Source of the DNA: Prolixibacteraceae bacterium
GTDB lineage: Bacteria; Bacteroidota; Bacteroidia; Bacteroidales; Prolixibacteraceae
Direction: 5' to 3'
DNA length: 7,259 nt
Assembly (NCBI GenBank): GCA_003516705.1
Contig: DPCJ01000149.1
Location: 1 to 7,259 of the forward strand
The position numbers were made by a program, and so were the translations under genes. The notes under the pieces are model-generated. The model made no database searches. It saw only the letters and a list, made by a program, of their open reading frames with translations, and was not told the DNA's origin. The stretch's first letter is position 1, and each line of letters begins with the position of its first letter. Positions 1-5,109 of this stretch are shown piece by piece.

Positions 1-734
1 TGAAAGAGGTTAGTTTTAACGATGCCCAAATGGTGCAAATGCAAAAAAGCATGAAAAGCATGTTTTATCTCTTTGCAGCCCACACAATCCTTGTTTTTTA
101 TTCAGCATTTTTTTTGAGCAAAGCAGCCTGGGCTTTCATTAGCGGTGGATTGTTTTATATTCTTTTCGGGGTATATTTCATTTTCGAAATTATCAGGCAA
201 AAACGAATGAAAAAACAGGAAACCCAGAACCTTGAAGAGGAGTGGGTGCCGTTGGTTGACGGAACCGGTAACGTTACCGGAAAAGCTCCGCGAAGCCGGG
301 TTCACAATGGCAGTAAACTTTTACATCCCGTGGTGCATTTGCATGTGTTCAATCAGAATAAAGCAATTTTACTACAAAAGCGCCCCATGAACAAACTGAT
401 TCAGCCCGGAAAATGGGACACAGCGGTAGGTGGTCATATTTCGGACGGAGAAACACTGGAACAAGCCTTGCAAAAAGAGGCCCGCGAAGAAATCGGGTTG
501 CTGCAGTTTTCAGCAAAACACCTGAAATTTTATCGCTGGGATTGCGAAGAGGAATCGGAGCTGGTTTATCTTTTTATAACTCACGACCACAAAAATGTTA
601 AACCACAGTCCGACGAAGTGGAAGAATTACGTTTCTGGACTAAAAATCAGATTGAAAAACAACTGGGGCAGGGGGTTTTTACACCAAACTTTGAACTCGA
701 ATTCGGTATGCTGAAAGAGATGAAAATCATTTAG
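1..734 (+). CDS. Idi-like Nudix hydrolase with N-terminal membrane region (5' end probably outside the window)
   Basis: A Nudix-fold pyrophosphohydrolase whose substrate cannot be read from sequence. Numbering from the ATG at 30 (234 residues), two hydrophobic segments lie at about 10-30 and 33-55. A basic linker (RQKRMKK) and a cytoplasmic Nudix domain (about 72-232) follow. The Nudix box starts at G135 and fits GX5EX7xEUxEExGU (E141, E150, E153, E154, G156), but its first Arg is Lys149. The flanking pattern (WVPLVDGTGNVTGK, then LLHPVVHLHVF, QKRPMNK and PGKWD) is that of the isopentenyl-diphosphate-isomerase-like branch. True Idi has a catalytic Cys in SVCGHP; here that position is Gly (AVGGHI), so isomerase activity is unlikely. 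The frame stays open upstream of 30 through codons reading KEVSFNDAQ, and no ribosome site fits the ATG at 30, so translation probably begins at or beyond the left edge. If the base before position 1 is A, an ATG would span the boundary. Nudix assignment is firm; the membrane anchor is likely. Confidence 0.85.
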   Translation, partial: KEVSFNDAQMVQMQKSMKSMFYLFAAHTILVFYSAFFLSKAAWAFISGGLFYILFGVYFIFEIIRQKRMKKQETQNLEEEWVPLVDGTGNVTGKAPRSRVHNGSKLLHPVVHLHVFNQNKAILLQKRPMNKLIQPGKWDTAVGGHISDGETLEQALQKEAREEIGLLQFSAKHLKFYRWDCEEESELVYLFITHDHKNVKPQSDEVEELRFWTKNQIEKQLGQGVFTPNFELEFGMLKEMKII

Positions 735-752
735 TTTTACATACTAAACTTT

Positions 753-784
753 AACTTCAATCGATTTCCAGAAGTTGTGTTTTT
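753..784 (+). terminator. Weak candidate terminator after the Nudix gene
   Basis: The arms AACTTC (753-758) and GAAGTT (771-776) can pair around a 12-base loop and are followed by GTG and five T (780-784). The stem is only six pairs and AT-rich, so the call is tentative. It lies 19 bases past the Nudix stop codon, in the gap where the Nudix and methylase genes converge. Confidence 0.35.
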
Positions 785-810
785 CTGTTAGTTTTCCACT
801 TACTAAATGC

Positions 811-1509
811 TCACCCGATTAAAAAAATCACAGGAATTTTATGCAGTTCAGGAATTCCCGATTTCCACTGCTGAATGGTTTTTGTAACCACATATTCATT
901 TTCACCGGTGAGATCGGCGGCAATACAAAGTTGTGTTGCCGGGGAACAGAATTTAATTAAATCGCTTATCAAATGGTTGTTACGATAAGGTGTTTCTATA
1001 AAAATCTGTGTCTGGTTATCTGATTTTATTTTTCGTTCGAGCATTTGAATTGCCTTCACCCGGTCGTTGGGTTTTACTGGCAGATAACCGTTAAAAGCAA
1101 AATTCTGGCCGTTTAAACCAGAAGCCATAAGCGCCAGAAGAATCGACGATGGCCCCACCAGCGGAACCACTTTTATTCTTTTCTGGTGAGCAATTTTAAC
1201 CACATCGGCACCCGGATCTGCAATCCCCGGACAACCGGCTTCCGAGATTACAGCAATATCATTACCTTCTTCCGCAGGTTTCAGAAACGTTGGCAGGTCA
1301 GCGACCTGCGTGTATTTGTTCAGCTCAAAAAAAGTGAGGGTATCAATATCAATATCGTGGTTCACCTGCTTAAGAAACCGACGGGCGGTTCGCACATCTT
1401 CAACAATAAAATAACGGATTTCGCTAACTATCTGTTGAATACCTGCCGGAAGTACACTCCGCCAGTCGCCTTCGCTTAAAACATTGGGAACAAGGTACAA
1501 TTTTGCCAT
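811..1509 (-). CDS. RsmI-like SAM-dependent methyltransferase (tetrapyrrole methylase fold), short form
   Basis: A 232-residue cytoplasmic methyltransferase of the TP_methylase superfamily, closest to RsmI, which 2'-O-methylates C1402 of 16S rRNA. Visible family signatures are MAKLYLVPN at the N-terminus, FIVEDVRTARRFLK (34-47), VISEAGCPGIADPG (87-100, the counterpart of the SDAGTP loop), VVPLVGPSSILLALMASG (114-131), FAFNGYLP (137-144) and FIETPYR (170-176). It ends after the methylase domain and lacks the C-terminal extension of the roughly 286-residue E. coli RsmI. The ATG at 1509 is preferred over an in-frame TTG at 1527, because MAKLYLVPN matches the family start and a -7 box overlaps the TTG. 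The altered SEAGC loop suggests a paralogue rather than RsmI itself, so no symbol is given. Whether its substrate is 16S C1402 or another RNA is unknown. It is a single gene, divergent from the MBL gene. Confidence 0.85.
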   Translation of the reverse strand: MAKLYLVPNVLSEGDWRSVLPAGIQQIVSEIRYFIVEDVRTARRFLKQVNHDIDIDTLTFFELNKYTQVADLPTFLKPAEEGNDIAVISEAGCPGIADPGADVVKIAHQKRIKVVPLVGPSSILLALMASGLNGQNFAFNGYLPVKPNDRVKAIQMLERKIKSDNQTQIFIETPYRNNHLISDLIKFCSPATQLCIAADLTGENEYVVTKTIQQWKSGIPELHKIPVIFLIG

Positions 1510-1524
1510 TGTTAAAGATTTTTG

Positions 1525-1532
1525 CAAAAGTA
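1525..1532 (-). promoter_or_regulatory. Bacteroidota -7 element for the RsmI-like gene
   Basis: Read on the minus strand this is TACTTTTG, an exact match to TAnnTTTG. It ends 15 bases before the ATG at 1509, which would leave a leader of about 10 bases. I could not identify a convincing -33 TTTG. The position is inferred from the consensus only. Confidence 0.5.
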
Positions 1533-1563
1533 AGGATTATGAACAGAACAGCGTTGGTTTTGC

Positions 1564-1571
1564 TAAATTTG
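1564..1571 (+). promoter_or_regulatory. Bacteroidota -7 element abutting the MBL start codon
   Basis: TAAATTTG matches TAnnTTTG exactly and ends only four bases before the ATG at 1576. The start of transcription would then fall at or within the start codon, implying a leaderless transcript if this box is used. No clear -33 TTTG is seen at the usual distance. Confidence 0.4.
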
Positions 1572-1575
1572 TGGC

Positions 1576-2361
1576 ATGTCACTCAACAACAAATACAGTA
1601 TCGAAGCCACATTTCTTGGAACCGGAACTTCACAGGGCGTACCTGTAATTGCCTGCGATTGCAATGTTTGTCGGTCGGACAATAAACGTGATAAAAGACT
1701 GCGTTCGTCGTTGTTGCTGAAAATAAACGGATTTAATATTGTGATTGACGCCGGGCCCGATTTTCGCCAGCAGATGTTGCGCGAAGAAGTGACAACCCTC
1801 CGTGCCATTTTGCTGACCCACGAACATGTCGATCATATTTTCGGGCTCGACGATATCCGCTCGTTTAACTGGCTGCAAAAGCACCCGACAGATATTTATG
1901 CTGAACCACGCGTGCAGGAAGCCATTAAACGGATTTTTCATTATGTATTTTCCGACTTTAAATACCCCGGAATACCCGAAATGAAACTGCATAAAATTGA
2001 TGGTGAACCGTTTAAAATAGAAGGAATCGAATTTATCCCCATTCGCTGTTACCACCACAAATTACCGGTGTACGGATTCAGGGTGGGGGATTTGACCTAT
2101 ATTACCGACACCAATTCAATTCCAGCGGAAGAACTGGAAAAAGTTTACGGAACCCGAATTCTGATTATCAATGCACTGCGCAGGCAAAAACATATTTCGC
2201 ATTTCAATCTTGAGGAAGCGCTTGAAATTGTGCATAAAGTTCAACCCGAAACAACTTATCTCACACACATGAGCCACGAGTTTGGAAAATATGCAGAGGT
2301 TCAGGCTACATTACCCGACAATGTATTTATCGCGTACGACGGGTTAAAGCTTGAGATTTAA
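1576..2361 (+). CDS. PhnP-like MBL-fold metallohydrolase
   Basis: A 261-residue soluble hydrolase of the metallo-beta-lactamase fold, in the branch of PhnP (cyclic phosphodiesterase of phosphonate breakdown) and near RNase Z. The N-terminus has the family start FLGTGTSQGVPVIAC. Cysteines 27, 29 and 32 (CDCNVC) correspond to the extra structural zinc site known in PhnP. The metal motif is H82-x-H84-x-D86-H87 in THEHVDHIFGLDD. Further likely ligands are H160 or H161 (CYHH), D178 (YITDTN) and H231/H234 (LTHMSHE); H206/H209 lie in the usual C-terminal KHISH stretch. All expected ligands are present, so an active binuclear enzyme is likely. No C-P lyase gene is nearby, so the phosphonate role is not supported. 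This form is widespread in Bacteroidota without a settled substrate. The ATG at 1576 is the only start that keeps the full N-terminus. It converges with the LytTR gene after a 30-bp gap that has no convincing terminator. Confidence 0.87.
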   Translation: MSLNNKYSIEATFLGTGTSQGVPVIACDCNVCRSDNKRDKRLRSSLLLKINGFNIVIDAGPDFRQQMLREEVTTLRAILLTHEHVDHIFGLDDIRSFNWLQKHPTDIYAEPRVQEAIKRIFHYVFSDFKYPGIPEMKLHKIDGEPFKIEGIEFIPIRCYHHKLPVYGFRVGDLTYITDTNSIPAEELEKVYGTRILIINALRRQKHISHFNLEEALEIVHKVQPETTYLTHMSHEFGKYAEVQATLPDNVFIAYDGLKLEI

Positions 2362-2391
2362 AATCCTGATTAATTGAAAATAATTACCTTT

Positions 2392-3147
2392 TCAACCGTT
2401 GAGCCATTTTTTGAATTCAGCAGTACGTTCGATACTCACAATTGTTTCGTCGCTTGTTCCGGGTTTTGGTTTTAATTCGAGTTTTATCCGGCTTCGCGAA
2501 TAGGCAACCATATTGGTTATTGCATTCATATTAACAATGAATTTGCGGTTGATGCGAAAAAACAAATCCGGTTCGAGCATCGTTTCAAGCTTGTCGAGCG
2601 AATAATCTACTGGGTAATTATTCCCCTGAAAAGTGCTGATATAACAACCTTTTTCCATAGCATAAAAGCAGGCAACCTCCGAAACCTCCACCTTTCGTAT
2701 TTTGTCGGCAATCTGTATCAGAAAACGTTTTTTATATTCCGGCTTTTTCCCCTGCAGTTCAGCAAGTAAAGCATCAAAATCGATATTGAATGCCGATTTA
2801 AGGTTTCGGTATTTCTGTAAACTTTCAGCAAGATCTATCTTTCTGACTGGTTTTAAAAGATAGGCAATGCTGTTCAGTTTAAAGGCTTTTATGGCATACT
2901 GGTCGAACGCGGTGGTAAATATCACAGGAGTATTTACAATTACCTGGTCGAAAATACTGAAACTGATACCATCAGACAGCTGAATATCAAGAAAAATCAG
3001 GTCGGAGTTGTTTTGCGATAACCACTTTGCAGCCTCTTTTACAGAACCAATTTTTGCCAGAATACAAACCGACGGATCGATTTCAATAATCATGTGTTCC
3101 AGCTTATCGGCAGCAATGCTTTCGTCTTCAATAATCAGTACGTTCAT
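2392..3147 (-). CDS. LytTR-family response regulator
   Basis: A 251-residue cytoplasmic two-component regulator. The receiver domain (about 1-115) has the acidic pair E7/D8, phospho-acceptor D54 in IFLDIQL, T78/T79 and K99 in LLKPV. All residues needed for phosphorylation and switching are present. A linker (116-138) leads to a LytTR DNA-binding domain (about 140-250) with FLIQIADKIRKVEVSEVACF, the KGCY segment, FFRINRKFIVN and SRIKLEL typical of the fold. The ATG at 3147 (MNVLIIEDE) is chosen over an upstream in-frame TTG at 3162 because it begins exactly at the first receiver strand. The start lies inside the end of the kinase gene (20-bp overlap), so it is translated from the same message and is the cognate regulator. 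Its target is not shown by the sequence; the adjacent barrel gene and its own operon are candidates. Confidence 0.93.
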   Translation of the reverse strand: MNVLIIEDESIAADKLEHMIIEIDPSVCILAKIGSVKEAAKWLSQNNSDLIFLDIQLSDGISFSIFDQVIVNTPVIFTTAFDQYAIKAFKLNSIAYLLKPVRKIDLAESLQKYRNLKSAFNIDFDALLAELQGKKPEYKKRFLIQIADKIRKVEVSEVACFYAMEKGCYISTFQGNNYPVDYSLDKLETMLEPDLFFRINRKFIVNMNAITNMVAYSRSRIKLELKPKPGTSDETIVSIERTAEFKKWLNG

Positions 3148-4213
3148 CTTTATCAATTTCAATTAAAGGAAGTTTTGCAATATAAAAACCCGAAACCACT
3201 TTAAATTCAGGCACTTTATCCGAAATCAGTGCGTAACGTTTCGCCAGATTTTTGAGTCCAAGTCCGGTGGAAACCACAGCCGAAATTTTGGGCTGAATGT
3301 TGTTTTTTATGACAAGAACCGCACCCTCACATATTATTTCGATGGACAACGGTTTTGATTCGTTTACAATGTTGTGCTTAATGGCATTTTCGAGAACGAC
3401 CTGCAACGATAGTGGAGGTAATACAAGACTCAGCATATTTGAAGGAATATTTACCGAATAAGTTAAGTCGGTTCCATAACGGATTTGCTGTAAAAACAGG
3501 TACGAACGCATAAAATCAAGCTCTTTTTCAAGCGTGGCTACAGGTTGCTCAATGGTTTCGAGCACGTAACGGTAAATCTGCGAAAACTCATCGATAAACT
3601 GCTGGGCCTTTGCCACATCTTTATTAATCAATCCCGACAACACATTAAGGCTGTTAAACATGAAGTGCGGGTTAATCTGACTTTTTAAAACCTCAAATTT
3701 GATTTGAGAAAGTTCTTCCTGTAATGATTTTGCAACCTGAACTGCCTTTTGGTTTTCGATATAAAAAATCCAGGCTTCCAGAATTGTCATCAACAGAATA
3801 TTCACTGCAATAAAGATGAGAATATTACTGATAATTACGCCTTTGAAGTCTTCGGAATATGGAGTTAAAAGGTTAGCCGTGAACGTAAACGACAAAGAAA
3901 TAATTGAAGCAGTTAGCACGGAAAATACAAGCTGTATAATCAGACGTTTGAAAATTGTTTTACTCCACGGAGCAACGTTATGCAGGTACCTTATTAGAAA
4001 CAGGTTGGGGTAAGCAAGAAAAAATGCTGCGACAAGACTCAGCGTAGTTCCCCTGAAAAGACGGAAAAGAAAATAATCAACTCCGGGAATCAGATGATAA
4101 CCAGTGTAATGATTGTACCCAATCACAATCAATTGAACTGCCACCGTCATTCCCAACAGAAACCTGAATAGCTTTCCGAACGGGAAAAACCGGTGTATCT
4201 GCATGAAATCCAT
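3128..4213 (-). CDS. LytS-type membrane sensor histidine kinase
   Basis: A 361-residue inner-membrane kinase of the LytS/YehU (His_kinase) family. Four hydrophobic segments lie at about 15-35, 47-66, 90-114 and 126-151 with short connecting loops and no large periplasmic sensor domain, so the signal is probably sensed in or near the membrane. A coiled-coil-like stretch (155-178, KAVQVAKSLQEELSQ) leads to the phospho-acceptor H183 in QINPHFMFNSLN. The ATPase domain has the N box LPPLSLQVVLENAIKHN (265-281, with E275/N276) and a glycine box STGLGLKNLAKRY (315-327). The longest open frame begins at a GTG at 4276, but the ATG at 4213 is preferred: the extra 21 residues do not resemble the family, and a -7 box (4232-4239) falls inside them. 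Another in-frame ATG (residue 4, position 4204) is possible. The gene overlaps the LytTR gene by 20 bp, forming a kinase-first operon. Confidence 0.92.
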   Translation of the reverse strand: MDFMQIHRFFPFGKLFRFLLGMTVAVQLIVIGYNHYTGYHLIPGVDYFLFRLFRGTTLSLVAAFFLAYPNLFLIRYLHNVAPWSKTIFKRLIIQLVFSVLTASIISLSFTFTANLLTPYSEDFKGVIISNILIFIAVNILLMTILEAWIFYIENQKAVQVAKSLQEELSQIKFEVLKSQINPHFMFNSLNVLSGLINKDVAKAQQFIDEFSQIYRYVLETIEQPVATLEKELDFMRSYLFLQQIRYGTDLTYSVNIPSNMLSLVLPPLSLQVVLENAIKHNIVNESKPLSIEIICEGAVLVIKNNIQPKISAVVSTGLGLKNLAKRYALISDKVPEFKVVSGFYIAKLPLIEIDKDERTDY

Positions 4214-4231
4214 GAGTTTTATTTTTATGTT

Positions 4232-4239
4232 CAAATATA
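4232..4239 (-). promoter_or_regulatory. Bacteroidota -7 element for the kinase-regulator operon
   Basis: On the minus strand this reads TATATTTG, an exact TAnnTTTG match ending 18 bases before the ATG at 4213. No perfect -33 TTTG is seen. If used, the leader would be about 13 bases. It argues against the GTG start at 4276 for the kinase. Confidence 0.5.
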
Positions 4240-4275
4240 ATTGAAATGATTTTACAGAATTTCCGACCGGCAGCA

Positions 4276-4289
4276 CGATTCTTTTGCAA
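4276..4289 (-). repeat. 14-bp direct repeat, copy 1 (upstream of the kinase operon)
   Basis: On the minus strand the word is TTGCAAAAGAATCG, identical over 14 bases to 5044-5057. It lies 37 bases upstream of the kinase -7 box. It could be a shared regulator site. Read on the plus strand the core TTCTTTTG is one mismatch from the Bacteroidota -7 element, so it could instead be a plus-strand promoter element. Function not established. Confidence 0.5.
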
Positions 4290-4292
4290 TAA

Positions 4293-4331
4293 GGTAAAAT
4301 CCGCAGGAAAATTTTTCCATTAGATTTTACC
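4293..4331. repeat. 39-bp nested inverted repeat between the barrel gene and the kinase gene
   Basis: The outer arms GGTAAAATC (4293-4301) and GATTTTACC (4323-4331) are perfect. Four unpaired bases on each side (CGCA, ATTA) separate them from perfect inner arms GGAAAA (4306-4311) and TTTTCC (4313-4318) around a single central T. It starts 15 bases past the barrel-protein stop codon on the minus strand, so a terminator for that gene is the plainest reading. However, the minus-strand flank is TTATTG rather than a run of T, while the plus-strand flank is CTTTT. It also sits upstream of the kinase -7 box and could be an operator. Confidence 0.6.
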
Positions 4332-4345
4332 CTTTTCAGATGTTT

Positions 4346-4933
4346 TTAAAACCGCTTGATTAATCCAACTCTGAACGACAGATATTTATAATCAATTTGT
4401 TTTTCTGCATTTTCAAATTCAGTATCTCTCGAAAGCGAATTGAATTTGACACCCGGCGCGAGGCTCCAGTTTTTTCCCAAATGTACATCAATACCCGCAG
4501 CTACCTGCCAGCCAAAGTCGTGCCCTGTGTCGTTAATAATATCACCATCCGGGTTTTCAGTTTCAATGTGGTTGTACAATCCACCTGCACGCACAAACCA
4601 GTCAACTGCCGATTTACCAAGCTTGCGCTGGTACTGTAATCCCAAAAGGTACCCGGTTTCTTCAAAATCCATATCGCTGCCGGCAAAAGAATCGTCGGCG
4701 TTCAGGTGGTTCCAGCCCCAACCGGCATAAGCGCCCAAATGTGGCATAAAGCGGTAATGAAAAATCCCTTCGAAACCCACCCCTGGATTTAGTTTTGCTC
4801 CGTCAAGTTCACTCACAGGCAACGCAAAACCGCCATTCAGCTCAAATCCAAAACGTTTTTCTTTTTCCTGTGCTAAAGCACAAACAGACAATACATAAGC
4901 CATAATGACTGTCAAAATTGTTTTTGTTTTCAT
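4346..4933 (-). CDS. Small outer-membrane beta-barrel protein (porin-like, OMP_b-brl type)
   Basis: A 195-residue exported protein. Residues 1-21 form a signal peptide (KTK, a hydrophobic core to about 20, then ALA before Gln22). C18 is not in a valid lipobox because the preceding residue is Val, so signal peptidase I processing is expected. The mature part has alternating strands rich in Gly and aromatics at about 28-36, 50-60, 66-75, 92-102, 109-121, 140-152, 155-165 and 182-195, which fits an 8-stranded OmpA/OmpX-sized barrel. It ends in Phe195 (RVGLIKRF), the usual outer-membrane assembly signal. There is no OmpA peptidoglycan-binding domain, so the protein is a bare barrel. Its role (structural, adhesin-like or sensory) is unknown. 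It sits between the MFS gene and the kinase operon on the same strand, with its own -7 box 41 bases upstream of the ATG and a strong inverted repeat after the stop. Confidence 0.85.
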   Translation of the reverse strand: MKTKTILTVIMAYVLSVCALAQEKEKRFGFELNGGFALPVSELDGAKLNPGVGFEGIFHYRFMPHLGAYAGWGWNHLNADDSFAGSDMDFEETGYLLGLQYQRKLGKSAVDWFVRAGGLYNHIETENPDGDIINDTGHDFGWQVAAGIDVHLGKNWSLAPGVKFNSLSRDTEFENAEKQIDYKYLSFRVGLIKRF

Positions 4934-4972
4934 TGTTTAATCATTTACATGGTTGATAAAAATTGTTTCATC

Positions 4973-4988
4973 GCCAAATGTAGTTGGC
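4973..4988. promoter_or_regulatory. Dyad overlapping the barrel-gene promoter (possible operator)
   Basis: GCCAA (4973-4977) and TTGGC (4984-4988) form a 5-bp inverted repeat with a 6-base spacer, covering the -7 box at 4975-4982. A protein bound here would block RNA polymerase. Arms this short can arise by chance, so the operator reading is inference. Confidence 0.3.
4975..4982 (-). promoter_or_regulatory. Bacteroidota -7 element for the barrel-protein gene
   Basis: On the minus strand this is TACATTTG, an exact TAnnTTTG match, 41 bases before the ATG at 4933. A TTTG at 4999-5002 lies upstream with a 16-base spacer, shorter than the usual roughly 19. The leader would be about 36 bases. Confidence 0.5.
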
Positions 4989-5043
4989 ACTTCATCAACA
5001 AAAAATTGAAAGCTGACGAACCTGTGAAATTGGATGATGAACG

Positions 5044-5057
5044 CGATTCTTTTGCAA
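5044..5057 (-). repeat. 14-bp direct repeat, copy 2 (upstream of the barrel gene)
   Basis: Identical over 14 bases to 4276-4289 and in the same orientation. It lies about 62 bases upstream of the barrel-gene -7 box. In both intergenic regions the 8-bp word GTAAAATC follows on the plus strand (4294-4301 and 5081-5088), 4 and 23 bases further on. The function is unknown. Confidence 0.5.
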
Positions 5058-5109
5058 CTAAATGAATCAGAACAGGGAAAGTAAAATCTATTTTGCAGAA
5101 TGAAATAAC

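Noticed and set aside
1186..1479. A 97-codon plus-strand open frame opposite the RsmI-like gene
   Set aside because: It has no family signature, and the minus-strand gene carries clear conserved methylase motifs over the same bases.
1510..1527. Start of the RsmI-like gene at a TTG at 1527
   Set aside because: The -7 box at 1525-1532 overlaps it, and MAKLYLVPN from the ATG at 1509 matches the family start.
2371..2386. TAATT/AATTA hairpin in the gap between the MBL and LytTR genes as a bidirectional terminator
   Set aside because: The stem is five AT pairs only, too weak to call.
3148..3162. Start of the LytTR gene at a TTG at 3162
   Set aside because: The ATG at 3147 begins exactly at the first receiver strand (MNVLIIEDE). 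The extra five residues add nothing expected of the family.
4214..4276. N-terminal extension of the kinase from a GTG at 4276
   Set aside because: The added residues do not resemble the family, the start is a weak codon, and a -7 box at 4232-4239 would lie inside the coding region. The ATG at 4213 is preferred.
4440..4730. A 96-codon plus-strand open frame antisense to the barrel-protein gene
   Set aside because: It is rich in Pro, Ser and Cys without any recognisable motif and lies wholly opposite a convincing signal-peptide barrel gene, so it is a shadow frame.
5062..5103. A 13-codon plus-strand reading frame (MNQNRESKIYFAE) just after the second 14-bp repeat
   Set aside because: It is too short to support from sequence alone, and only a mismatched -7-like word precedes it.
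4945..5109. Possible small RNA or attachment site in the 176-bp gap before the barrel gene
   Set aside because: Beyond the promoter, the dyad and the short shared words, there is no tRNA-like or integrase-related structure.
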